DNA of 64,000 nt from JANRKF01 sp964518725 (lineage in GTDB: Bacteria > Pseudomonadota > Alphaproteobacteria > Rickettsiales > SXRF01): positions 1-64,000 of the forward strand of contig CAZFKP010000015.1 in the NCBI GenBank assembly GCA_964518725.1, in the 5' to 3' direction. The first letter of the stretch is position 1. Each line of letters starts with the position of its first letter. Under the pieces are notes generated by a model. That model ran no database searches. It had not been told where the DNA came from and saw only the letters and a program-made list of their open reading frames with translations. Of the stretch, positions 8,178-16,058 are shown piece by piece. Position numbers and translations under genes: made by a program.

Positions 8178-8671
8178 AATTCGCACCGCTTATCGCCTTG
8201 TTCCTGATCTGCGCGCTGCTCGCCTATGGGCTGGTCGGCAAGAGCAGTACCCCAACCCCATCGCCGCTTATCGGCAAGCCGCTGCCGGCCTTCACGGTCG
8301 GCGACCGGAACCTCGACGACCTGCTCGACGGACACACGGTGGTGCTGAATGTCTTTGCCAGTTGGTGCGCCCCCTGCGCGCTCGAACATCCGCAATTGAT
8401 GACGCTAAAAGCGCAGGTGCCGATCATCGGCATCGCCTGGAAAAACAAGCCGGGCGAAGTCACCGCATGGCTTACACGGCACGGCAACCCGTATGCCTCG
8501 CTGCTGATGGATGAGATCGGAGAGTCGACCATGCCGCTTGGGCTAACCGGCGTCCCGGAAACATTCGTCATCGCCCCGGACGGAATTGTCGCCTACCATA
8601 CGGCGCAGCCAATTACCGCTGAATTGTTGGCAAGCGATATCCTGCCGCTGATTGAAAGGCTGGAGCCATGA
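8174..8671 (+). CDS. ccmG: Thiol:disulfide interchange protein CcmG/DsbE
   Basis: CcmG is a membrane-tethered periplasmic thioredoxin that keeps the apocytochrome CXXCH cysteines reduced before heme ligation. The start at 8174 (MKFAPLIALFLICALLAYG) is supported by a GGAGGAAA ribosome-binding site and the 4-base overlap with ccmF. The 165-residue protein has an N-terminal anchor (about 3-20), then a thioredoxin fold with the active site SWCAPC at about residues 62-67 and the cis-proline segment TGVPETFVIAPDG. It overlaps ccmH by 4 bases (ATGA). Confidence 0.95.
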   Translation: MKFAPLIALFLICALLAYGLVGKSSTPTPSPLIGKPLPAFTVGDRNLDDLLDGHTVVLNVFASWCAPCALEHPQLMTLKAQVPIIGIAWKNKPGEVTAWLTRHGNPYASLLMDEIGESTMPLGLTGVPETFVIAPDGIVAYHTAQPITAELLASDILPLIERLEP

Positions 8672-9132
8672 AATACAATCCCGTCATTGCGAGCGTAGCG
8701 CGGCAATCCATTTTTGCCTTCTCCGGCGTGAAAAGAGGATGGATCGCCGCGTCGCTGGCACTCCTCGCGATGACATTTTTCTCAACGCCCGCTGCCGCGC
8801 TCACCATCGACCAGCCGCTTCCCAACCCGGCGCAGGAAACCCGCGCCCGCGCGCTGTTCCAGGAGCTGCGCTGTGTCGTCTGCCAGGGCGAGAGCGTGGC
8901 CGATTCCCCGGCGGATGTCGCCGCCGATATGCGCCGCGCCGTGCGGCAGGCGGTCGCCCGGGGAGAAACCGACGAGACCATAAAACAAACGTTTGTGGCG
9001 CATTACGGGGAACGGGTGCTGATGCTGCCTAGCTTCCGCGAAGGCAATCTGCCGCTCTGGCTTGCGCCACTCGTATGCCTGCTGGTGGGGGGTGTGTTTG
9101 CATGGCGCCGCCTGTTTGGGAGGCAGTCATGA
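8668..9132 (+). CDS. ccmH: Cytochrome c-type biogenesis protein CcmH with repeat-derived N-terminus
   Basis: CcmH is a periplasmic thiol protein of the heme ligation complex. Its signature LRCVVCQGES places the redox cysteines at residues 69 and 72, followed by the three-helix domain, a LPSFREGNLPLWLAP segment and a C-terminal membrane helix (about 128-147). The 154-residue protein is otherwise normal, but its first 44 residues are unusual. Residues 6-35 are translated from a palindromic repeat (8683-8774), whose second half supplies GWIAASLALLAM, the hydrophobic core of the signal peptide, ahead of a plausible cleavage site at STPAAA. The ATG overlaps the ccmG stop, and no later Met precedes the hydrophobic core except Met35 within it, so the repeat is almost certainly translated. 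Confidence 0.95.
   Translation: MKYNPVIASVARQSIFAFSGVKRGWIAASLALLAMTFFSTPAAALTIDQPLPNPAQETRARALFQELRCVVCQGESVADSPADVAADMRRAVRQAVARGETDETIKQTFVAHYGERVLMLPSFREGNLPLWLAPLVCLLVGGVFAWRRLFGRQS
8683..8774. repeat. Palindromic repetitive element inside ccmH
   Basis: This 92-bp copy has outer arms GTCATTGCGAG and CTCGCGATGAC and inner arms GGCAATCCAT and ATGGATCGCC, clearly the same family as the intergenic copy at 5590-5684. It lies wholly within the ccmH reading frame and carries no stop in that frame, encoding residues 6-35. Confidence 0.9.
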
Positions 9133-9740
9133 TCCAGCTGGCCGCCGCGCTTGTCCTGCTCCTTCTGATAACACTGGCGCTGTTGCTGTTCCCGTTGCGG
9201 CACGAACGCAGGCTGTGCATCCTTGCTGCGCTGGCCGTTACATTCGTGGCGGGCGGGATGTATGCGCTGGTCGGCGCACCGCGTGTGGTGCCGCTGGTCG
9301 CACAATATCATGCGGAGGTTGCGGCGCTGGAAAAGAACATCCAGACCACCCGTGCCCTGGTGCAGGCCAACCCAAAGAACCTTGAAGCATGGCTCACACT
9401 GTCGCAGGCGCTGATGGACAAAGGCGATTTCGCCGCCGCCAGCGAGGGATTCAAGCAGGCGGTGCTGCTTTCCAAAGGCCACCCTCGGATTATCGCCGCC
9501 TATGCCGAAGCCCTCATCCTCCAGCAGGGCGGGATGGTGCCGCCGCAGGCCAAGAAGTCCATCGACATCGCGCTGATGATCGACCCGCAATTGCCGCTGG
9601 CGCGCTATTACAATGCGGTGTGGCTGCTGCAGGAAGGTCGCAACGACGAAGCCATGCAGGAAATGAAAGCGCTCTACCGCGAGCTGCCGGACGATTCAAA
9701 CTTAAAGAAGCGGATGAAAGCGCAGATCGGCGCGAAGTGA
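9129..9740 (+). CDS. ccmI: Cytochrome c-type biogenesis protein CcmI
   Basis: CcmI chaperones apocytochrome c to the CcmF-CcmH ligase. The 203-residue protein starts MIQLAAALVLLLLITLALLL at an ATG overlapping the ccmH stop. Two N-terminal membrane helices (about 2-22 and 30-50) are followed by TPR-like repeats, visible as NPKNLEAWLTLSQALMDKGD and later DPQLPLARYYNAVWLLQEGR. It is the short form, lacking the large C-terminal periplasmic domain of some CcmI proteins. It is the last ccm gene and abuts the convergent hfq gene with no spacer. Confidence 0.88.
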   Translation: MIQLAAALVLLLLITLALLLFPLRHERRLCILAALAVTFVAGGMYALVGAPRVVPLVAQYHAEVAALEKNIQTTRALVQANPKNLEAWLTLSQALMDKGDFAAASEGFKQAVLLSKGHPRIIAAYAEALILQQGGMVPPQAKKSIDIALMIDPQLPLARYYNAVWLLQEGRNDEAMQEMKALYRELPDDSNLKKRMKAQIGAK

Positions 9741-10010
9741 TTACTCGCCGTGCGCGCCAAGCTCCATGGCCGCATCAACGCCCTCTTCATCCTGAAGCGT
9801 GATCGGCGTGCTCGGCACCACGGTGGCAATGGTGTGTTTGTAGACAAGCTGCACCTGCGAGCCGCGGCGGAGCAGCACCGAGAAATTATCGAAACTGGTG
9901 ATGTTGCCTTGCAGCTTGACACCGTTGGACAGGAAAATAGTCACCGGAATGCGCTTCTTGCGGCAGGTGTTCAGGAACACGTCCTGCACGTTTTGCGGTT
10001 TCTCGGCCAT
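9741..10010 (-). CDS. hfq: RNA chaperone Hfq
   Basis: Hfq forms a hexameric ring that pairs small RNAs with target messages. The 89-residue protein has the Sm1 region (VQDVFLNTCRKKRIPVTIFL, residues 8-27, then NGVKLQG) and the Sm2 motif YKHTIATVVP, with the usual F-D-N-F-S-V-L loop between them. The C-terminal tail is short and acidic, as in alphaproteobacteria. It lies 22 bases downstream of the malonyl-CoA decarboxylase gene on the same strand and probably shares its message. The usual hflX neighbour is absent. Confidence 0.97.
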   Translation of the reverse strand: MAEKPQNVQDVFLNTCRKKRIPVTIFLSNGVKLQGNITSFDNFSVLLRRGSQVQLVYKHTIATVVPSTPITLQDEEGVDAAMELGAHGE

Positions 10011-10032
10011 GGCTTATCCCCCCGTTTTTCTT

Positions 10033-11400
10033 TTAGAGATACCCCTTCACCGCCCGGCTTGCAACTATTTTCCCGTTTTCGGCGAAGGCCTCGTGGTTTT
10101 CATCAATCTCATCGAGCTTGTAATAATAGTTGGCCATCATGCCTGCCGACTGTTTCAACCCCTTGGCGGAGGTGTCACCCAGCCAGTTGAGCCGCTCCAG
10201 CCGCGCCCCGTTGAACAGGTGGAAATTGGCGACCGGGTCGAGCGGGCGGCTGTGCTTCTTTTCTTTGAGCAGGTAATGGGCGCAGAGCTTGATCAACAGA
10301 GGCTTTAGCTTCTCAGCCTGTTTTGCATCCTTGTGCCAGTCCCCATCCAGCTGTTTGAGCTTCGCCACATCTTCTTTGCCCAGAAGGTCGGAGGCGCCTT
10401 TTTCGATCAGCGGGTCGAGCCATGCGCGGAACCCCGGCACCGGCGAGAGGGTGGCGTAGGTTTTGATATTTTTCATTTCACTTGAGAGTTTTTCCACCAC
10501 CCGCTTAATCAGGAAGTTGCCGAAGCTGATGCCGGAGAGCCCCTTTTGCGCGTTGGAAATGGAATAGAAAATGGCCGTATCGGCTTCGCTGATATCGCCG
10601 GTGGCGGCTTTCTCGTCGAGCAGTTTCTGCACATTGTCGCTCATGCCGGAGACGAGTGCGACGTGCACAAAAATTAGCGGCTCGGCAGGCATTTTGTGAT
10701 GGAAGAAAGCGAACACGCGGCGATCGGCATCGAGGCGATTTTTCAAATCCTCCCACGACGATACGCGGTGCACCGCCTCATACTCGATCAGTTTTTCCAG
10801 AATCGCCGCAGGTGAATCCCATGAAATTTCCACCAGGTCGAGCAGCGCCACATCGAACCAGCTTGAAAGTATTTGTTTCAGGTCGAATTCCAGCGCTTTG
10901 AGCTTCGCATCATTGCCGATGATCGGCAGTAAATCGGCACGCATATTGACGAGGAATTTAAACCCATCCGGCAGCGCGGTGAACTGGCGGAGAATGGTAC
11001 TGCGCGGTGTAGCCAGTGCTTCGCGCATTCCGATTTCCAGCGCCAGCTTCTCATCGGGCTTGGCGTTGGCGTAGTCCTGCGTGAGTTTGGTGAGTTTTTC
11101 GTGGTTCACATCAAAATCACCTGCCAGCATGGCCAGGAATTTCTTTCGCCCGGCCTCGTTCAATCCCAGGTAAATGCGGCCAAGCTCGGCGGTGTTGGCG
11201 CGTGCCGTCACCTCGCCGCCCGGCGAATCAAGGCAGAGCATCATCCGCTTGCGAAGCTCATCCTCATCTTCTTTCGGCAGGTTCGGGCGAATCTCGCTGG
11301 AAAAGACGTGAAACGCTGTGCCTTTCACCTCTTGCCAGGTGCGAAGCAGGCTCGCAACGGTTTTGCGGCGGAGATGGGTGATGCTGGATGATTCACTCAT
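10033..11400 (-). CDS. Malonyl-CoA decarboxylase
   Basis: The 455-residue protein matches malonyl-CoA decarboxylase, which converts malonyl-CoA to acetyl-CoA and CO2. An N-terminal helical domain (about 1-190) precedes a C-terminal GNAT-like domain. Family landmarks include AIFYSISNAQKGLSGISFGN, the LSPVPGFRAWL motif and PVANFHLFNGARLERLNWL; the last two hold the catalytic Ser and His in characterised enzymes. There is no matB or malonate transporter beside it. Its upstream neighbour is a small lipoprotein and hfq follows, so its physiological role, perhaps control of malonyl-CoA pools or dicarboxylic acid use, cannot be read from context. Confidence 0.9.
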   Translation of the reverse strand: MSESSSITHLRRKTVASLLRTWQEVKGTAFHVFSSEIRPNLPKEDEDELRKRMMLCLDSPGGEVTARANTAELGRIYLGLNEAGRKKFLAMLAGDFDVNHEKLTKLTQDYANAKPDEKLALEIGMREALATPRSTILRQFTALPDGFKFLVNMRADLLPIIGNDAKLKALEFDLKQILSSWFDVALLDLVEISWDSPAAILEKLIEYEAVHRVSSWEDLKNRLDADRRVFAFFHHKMPAEPLIFVHVALVSGMSDNVQKLLDEKAATGDISEADTAIFYSISNAQKGLSGISFGNFLIKRVVEKLSSEMKNIKTYATLSPVPGFRAWLDPLIEKGASDLLGKEDVAKLKQLDGDWHKDAKQAEKLKPLLIKLCAHYLLKEKKHSRPLDPVANFHLFNGARLERLNWLGDTSAKGLKQSAGMMANYYYKLDEIDENHEAFAENGKIVASRAVKGYL

Positions 11401-11523
11401 ACCTTACTCATACGCAAAGATATGTGCGACGTCATTGGATTTTTTTGCATGGGCAGCCTGCGCTAACGGGTGGGCGGCAACGGCGTTTCCGGATCAGCCG
11501 ATGGGCGGAGGTGCGCCCGTGCA

Positions 11524-12069
11524 TCATAGGCCGCAAGCCCGGTTTCCCGGAAAGTGAGTCGGATGGCGCTCAGCGCCTCGTTGATGTCCACCGACGCTCC
11601 GGTCTGGATGGAAATGCAGATATGGCGATTTTTTTTTGGGATCGTTATCTACCATGCCAAGCTCATTGACATTGACTGCTTCGATACGCGAAATCCCGGC
11701 GCGCTCCAGCGTCTCCATTTCATGTGGGTAAGGGCCTTCACCCCCGGCCTTCATGGCATTGAATTGTTTGGCAATCAGCAGGTTTTCTTCGTCGCAATCG
11801 AGCACATATTCCAGTTTGCCAGAATGATAGGCCGGATCGTCCTGTAGCAGGTTAAGGACGGAGACAATCCCGCAATTAATAATATTTTTTCCATGTTGTT
11901 TCCCAGGGGCATTGTGGCGGACGGAATGTACAAACGGCGTTGAGCAGGCGCGGATGCTGCATCCCATCATGTCGTGATCCAATGGCGTAATATTGTTGTC
12001 CACCCGCTTATCACCCCCCTGAAATTGCTTGTTGCAACAGGCTACAAGCCATAATAAAGATACACCCAT
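11524..12069 (-). CDS. Uncharacterised lipoprotein, apparently frameshifted near its 3' end
   Basis: The frame begins MGVSLLWLVACC, a short lipoprotein signal with a plausible lipobox LVAC, so a periplasmic lipoprotein is likely. I do not recognise the family. The first 150 residues look like ordinary protein; after DNDPKKK the reading frame becomes basic, His-rich and unconvincing. The shift point is a run of nine A residues on the coding strand (11629-11637). Dropping one A restores a frame reading NRHICISIQTGASVDINEAL and on to a stop at 11464-11466, which is far more protein-like. The intact gene was therefore probably 11464-12069. It could be a sequencing or assembly indel, phase variation or decay. 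It precedes the malonyl-CoA decarboxylase gene on the same strand. Confidence 0.6.
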   Translation of the reverse strand: MGVSLLWLVACCNKQFQGGDKRVDNNITPLDHDMMGCSIRACSTPFVHSVRHNAPGKQHGKNIINCGIVSVLNLLQDDPAYHSGKLEYVLDCDEENLLIAKQFNAMKAGGEGPYPHEMETLERAGISRIEAVNVNELGMVDNDPKKKSPYLHFHPDRSVGGHQRGAERHPTHFPGNRACGL

Positions 12070-12177
12070 AATCTTGTTAATCTGTTAATATATCAGCCTA
12101 AAACGCCTGTTTTCTGGCTGAAATTGGCAAATAATCCCCCGTGAAGCTGGGTTTTAATCGCCAACCAATGAGGTGCA

Positions 12178-13197
12178 GTGAAGCGTCTTTATCTCCATAT
12201 CGGTACAGAAAAAACCGGCACGACCAGCCTGCAAAATTTTCTGTTGGCCAATGAAAATGCGCTCAACGAGGTCGGTTTTTCCTATTTATGCGGGGATGAC
12301 AAACCTTATTTTTACCAGTTGACCCATTTGCCGCTCATCGCATCCCTGCTCGGCGTTAAAAACTCGCATTTTCCCGAGCAGCGCCATCCTGCTGAAACCA
12401 TACTGCAATGCCTGAAGGATGATCTGGCGGCAAGCGACAAGGATATCATCCTGTCGTCCGAAGAATTTTCCACCCGTATTCATGACAAACAATCGCTTGC
12501 CAAATTACGCGAGGTCGCGGGGGAACGTGAGGTTTATATCGTATGTTACATACGCCCTCAGGATGAGCTGGCGATTTCTTCCTATAGCACCAACGTGCTC
12601 TATGGCCGCACGGCGCCATTCAGCTCCGATGATGTCGTTTTCGAAAACCGCTATTTCAACTATGCCGCCTTGCTGGGGCCATGGGCCTCAATGTTTGGCT
12701 CGGACAGGTTGATCGTTCGGAATTATCAGCGTTCCGCGCTGGTCAAAGGCGATATATGCCAAGATTTTCTGGGCGTATTGGGTATCGAGGATATGACGGC
12801 GTTTGCTCCCGTTTGTGAGTGGAACGCCTCTCTCGATGTGCGGCAAGTGGAGGTGTTGAGGCTATTCAACATGTATATGCCCCCCACTTCAAGCCCGTCC
12901 GCCTACAAAGAAGCGCAAAATATGCGCCTCTGTCTGTCACGTTACTTGCCACGGGGAGAGCCTTTGCAGCAAATCCTCTCAACCGAGGAACGCAAAGCCA
13001 TCCTCGCCGAATTTGTGGAGGCCAACCGGGAGGTGGAGCGCCGTTATATGACTCCCGGCGCTCTGGCCGGCTGGAACGGCGAATCCGTGCTCGGCCTGCC
13101 GAGTCAGCCTCTCCATCCCGTAGATATGAATGATCTGTGCGAGACGATCAAGCTGCTGACGGAAAAGCTCATGGCGCTCGAAAATTCTAAAGAGTAA
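12178..13197 (+). CDS. Sulfotransferase-like protein
   Basis: The 339-residue protein, starting at GTG 12178, opens with LYLHIGTEKTGTTSLQNFLL (residues 4-23). This resembles the 5'-PSB loop that binds PAPS in sulfotransferases (HIGxxKTGTTSLQ). A second element, YIVCYIRPQDELAISSYS (about 122-139), resembles the 3'-PB segment (RRPxDxxxSSY). These two motifs suggest transfer of a sulfuryl group, perhaps to a surface glycan, but substrate and cellular location are not visible. There is no signal peptide. The gene stands alone between divergent and co-directional neighbours; the ribosome-binding site AGGTG is close to the GTG. Confidence in the fold is moderate and in the substrate none. Confidence 0.7.
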   Translation: MKRLYLHIGTEKTGTTSLQNFLLANENALNEVGFSYLCGDDKPYFYQLTHLPLIASLLGVKNSHFPEQRHPAETILQCLKDDLAASDKDIILSSEEFSTRIHDKQSLAKLREVAGEREVYIVCYIRPQDELAISSYSTNVLYGRTAPFSSDDVVFENRYFNYAALLGPWASMFGSDRLIVRNYQRSALVKGDICQDFLGVLGIEDMTAFAPVCEWNASLDVRQVEVLRLFNMYMPPTSSPSAYKEAQNMRLCLSRYLPRGEPLQQILSTEERKAILAEFVEANREVERRYMTPGALAGWNGESVLGLPSQPLHPVDMNDLCETIKLLTEKLMALENSKE

Positions 13198-13282
13198 CCA
13201 CGCCGCCCTATCCGCTTAATTGCTCGACAAAACAGCTCTTATCCCATAAAAAGCGTATTCACTTTAATCCCAAGGTTTTTCT

Positions 13283-14491
13283 ATGTCGCAAAAAATTAAA
13301 AAAGTCGTGCTCGCCTATTCGGGCGGCCTTGATACTTCCATCATCCTACGCTGGCTGCAGGAGCAGTATGGCTGCGAAGTCGTGACCTTCACCGCCGACC
13401 TCGGCCAGGGCGAGGAAATTGAACCCGCTCGCGCCAAAGCCAAGATGATGGGCGCGAAGGAAATCTATATCGAAGACCTGCGCGAGGAATTCGTGCGCGA
13501 TTTCGTGTTCCCGATGTTTCGCGCCAATGCGCTGTATGAAGGTGTGTATTTGCTCGGCACGTCGATCGCCCGCCCGCTCATTTCCAAACGCCAGATCGAG
13601 ATTGCGAAAGAAACCGGCGCCGATGCGGTCGCCCACGGCGCCACCGGCAAAGGCAACGACCAGGTGCGGTTCGAGCTCGGCTATTATGGCCTGAATCCTG
13701 ATATTAAAGTGATCGCCCCGTGGCGCGAATGGGATTTGACCTCGCGCACGAAACTCATCGAATATGCCGAGAAGCACCAGATTCCGATCGCGAAAGACAA
13801 GCGCGGCGAAGCCCCCTACTCTACCGACGCGAACCTGTTGCATATTTCCTACGAAGGCAAGGTGCTGGAAGATCCGTGGGTGGCGCCGCATGAGGATATG
13901 TTCACGCGTTCGGTATCGCCGGAAAAGGCGCCCGATAAGCCTGAATTCATCGAAGTAGAATTTAAGAATGGCGATGCAGTAGGCGTGAATGGCGAAAAAC
14001 TTTCCCCTGCCATGCTACTCACCAAACTCAACGAACTCGGTGGCAAGCACGGCATTGGGCGGCTCGACCTGGTTGAAAACCGCTATGTCGGCATGAAATC
14101 GCGTGGCGTATACGAAACGCCCGGCGGCACAATTTTACTCGCGGCCCATCGCGGTATTGAAAGTATTACGTTAGACCGTGGCGCCATGCATCTGAAAGAC
14201 GAGATGATGCCGCGCTACGCCGAGCTGATTTATAACGGCTATTGGTGGTCGCCGGAGCGCAAAATGCTGCAGGCGCTTATCGACGAATCGCAACGCAATG
14301 TCGAGGGCATCGTGCGGCTGAAACTGTTTAAAGGCAGCGTGAGTGTCGATGGCCGTAAATCCACCAAATCGCTCTATTCCGAAAAACACGTGACCTTTGA
14401 GGACGACGCAGGCGCCTACGACCAGAAAGACGCGGCTGGATTCATCAAGCTCAACGCGCTCCGGCTACGGCTTTTGGGGCGGCAGGGTTAA
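13283..14491 (+). CDS. argG: Argininosuccinate synthase
   Basis: ArgG joins citrulline and aspartate using ATP in arginine biosynthesis. The 402-residue length is normal. The N-terminal ATP pyrophosphatase loop LAYSGGLDTSIIL (residues 9-21) is intact, as are AHGATGKGNDQVRFE, APWREWDLTSR and the synthetase segment GRLDLVENRYVGMKSRG. A clean start at ATG 13283 follows AAGGTTTTTCT. The last 41 bases overlap, on the opposite strand, the end of the membrane protein gene at 14451-16058. Confidence 0.98.
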   Translation: MSQKIKKVVLAYSGGLDTSIILRWLQEQYGCEVVTFTADLGQGEEIEPARAKAKMMGAKEIYIEDLREEFVRDFVFPMFRANALYEGVYLLGTSIARPLISKRQIEIAKETGADAVAHGATGKGNDQVRFELGYYGLNPDIKVIAPWREWDLTSRTKLIEYAEKHQIPIAKDKRGEAPYSTDANLLHISYEGKVLEDPWVAPHEDMFTRSVSPEKAPDKPEFIEVEFKNGDAVGVNGEKLSPAMLLTKLNELGGKHGIGRLDLVENRYVGMKSRGVYETPGGTILLAAHRGIESITLDRGAMHLKDEMMPRYAELIYNGYWWSPERKMLQALIDESQRNVEGIVRLKLFKGSVSVDGRKSTKSLYSEKHVTFEDDAGAYDQKDAAGFIKLNALRLRLLGRQG

Positions 14492-16058
14492 ACACCATCC
14501 CCCAGTAATCCATCCCCAGCCGTAGGATAAAATCGCCTTTGGGGATGTTGAGTAACATCCGCCCGCTGATCGGCTCGACGGTGATGGCCAGCGGCGCTTT
14601 ATTCAGCGTCGCCTGCCAGATGGGGTAATAGAAATGTTCCAGCCGCAGCGTGCCCGCCTTATCGGCATGGCCGGAAACAATAATCCCCGCCGCATTCCAT
14701 TGCGCCACGTTGAGCGCACCGCTTCCCGCCACCCACTCAGCTTGCCGGCGCCCCGGCCTGTCGATAAAATCATGGTAGAAATGTTGTTTATCGGTGCCGT
14801 ATTTCGTGTCGGTGTCTTTGGTGTTAAAGTAACGGATGATGTACTGGTCGGCGATGGCTTTCTCGTGATTCCCACGCGTATCCTGCGATACGCCGCCATA
14901 ATAAAACAGCCCGGAAAATACAAAAAACATCAGCGCGATCAACGCATCGCCCTGCGCGGTTTTCCGGTGCCGCCAGACATGCTCGGCCATCACCGCGCCG
15001 ATCAACACCATCGCCAGCGCAATCAGCGACGGCATCCGCCACGGCGTCGTGACCCCGGAAACCTGCCTCACCACCCACCAGAGCGGCTCGCTCACCGATA
15101 GCGTCATGAATCCGGCGATGGCGGCAATCGCAAGCCATCCCATGCATTCGCGCCGCGCATCGGTATCTGTAATTGTTCCGCGCTTGAATAAAAACAATGC
15201 GAATATTGTGATAGCGGCCAGCAGGCTGATGCCAAGGCCGATCAGCGCCCACTGGTGGTCACGGTAAACTTGCGGCTGGTTGAGATAGCTGTTGACCCAG
15301 CTTAATTGCCAGTGCGCGGGTCCGCCCATGCGCTGGTTGAGTGTCGGCTCCAGAAGCTTCATCGGCAGGTAATGGAACAGCCCGATCATCGCCGCCAGCG
15401 CGCACGCAATGCCAAGTTCAAGCAAGCTCTTCATTCGCGTGCGACTGAAGAACAGGACAAATAATCCGGCGCCCATCAGCCCGATCAGCGTCACCGGCGC
15501 ATGACAGAACATGCACAGCGTAATCACAAGTGCTAGCTTTGGCCAGTGCCGCCATGGCTGTTCGCAGAGCTGGCGCAGGTAATAAAATAGCAACGGCAGC
15601 AGCGCGACACAACAATATTCAGCGTAGGAACTGCGGGTGTGCAGTTCGGCACGGTAGCCCGACCACAAAAACACGAATGCTGCAAACGCGGCAATCGGAA
15701 AACGCACCCGCCCGCCAAGCCACCGCACGCATCCCGCAAACGCTACCGCGTTGGCAACAAAAACACCCGCGAGATATTGCTGCGGCACGGCGAGGCCAAG
15801 CGGGTGGAAAAGCGCCGCGACATAAAACGGCAACGGAAAATAAAAAATCGGCGCGGGCGAACCCATGCCGCCATTAGCATCCATGCACCAGCGCGGATAA
15901 ACGATACCCGACCACAGCTGTTTTGAAAAACAATCAATCTGCGCGTAATTCATCACCGAGTCGCCCTCCGGTGACACCAGCAATAACGGCAGGAGGTTGA
16001 GTGCTGCGGCCAGTAGCGCAAGCCATGCCAGCCACGTCGATTGGCCAGCGCGCAACAT
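14451..16058 (-). CDS. Large multi-pass membrane protein (PTPS-related/YfhO-like family)
   Basis: The likely start is MLRAGQSTWLAWLALLAAAL at 16058, giving 535 residues; an upstream extension would run inside metC and is basic and unlikely. About ten hydrophobic helices fill residues 10-400, followed by a soluble C-terminal domain of about 130 residues. The early loop contains YPRWCMDANGGMGSPAPIFY, a W-x(5-9)-G-x-G-x-P pattern seen in uncharacterised bacterial membrane proteins related to GT-C glycosyltransferases (often named PTPS-related or YfhO-like). This suggests a lipid-linked sugar or cell-envelope role, by analogy only. The start overlaps the metC stop by one base, so the two are probably co-translated. 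The 3' end overlaps argG antisense by 41 bases. Confidence 0.75.
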   Translation of the reverse strand: MLRAGQSTWLAWLALLAAALNLLPLLLVSPEGDSVMNYAQIDCFSKQLWSGIVYPRWCMDANGGMGSPAPIFYFPLPFYVAALFHPLGLAVPQQYLAGVFVANAVAFAGCVRWLGGRVRFPIAAFAAFVFLWSGYRAELHTRSSYAEYCCVALLPLLFYYLRQLCEQPWRHWPKLALVITLCMFCHAPVTLIGLMGAGLFVLFFSRTRMKSLLELGIACALAAMIGLFHYLPMKLLEPTLNQRMGGPAHWQLSWVNSYLNQPQVYRDHQWALIGLGISLLAAITIFALFLFKRGTITDTDARRECMGWLAIAAIAGFMTLSVSEPLWWVVRQVSGVTTPWRMPSLIALAMVLIGAVMAEHVWRHRKTAQGDALIALMFFVFSGLFYYGGVSQDTRGNHEKAIADQYIIRYFNTKDTDTKYGTDKQHFYHDFIDRPGRRQAEWVAGSGALNVAQWNAAGIIVSGHADKAGTLRLEHFYYPIWQATLNKAPLAITVEPISGRMLLNIPKGDFILRLGMDYWGMVFNPAAPKAVAGAR

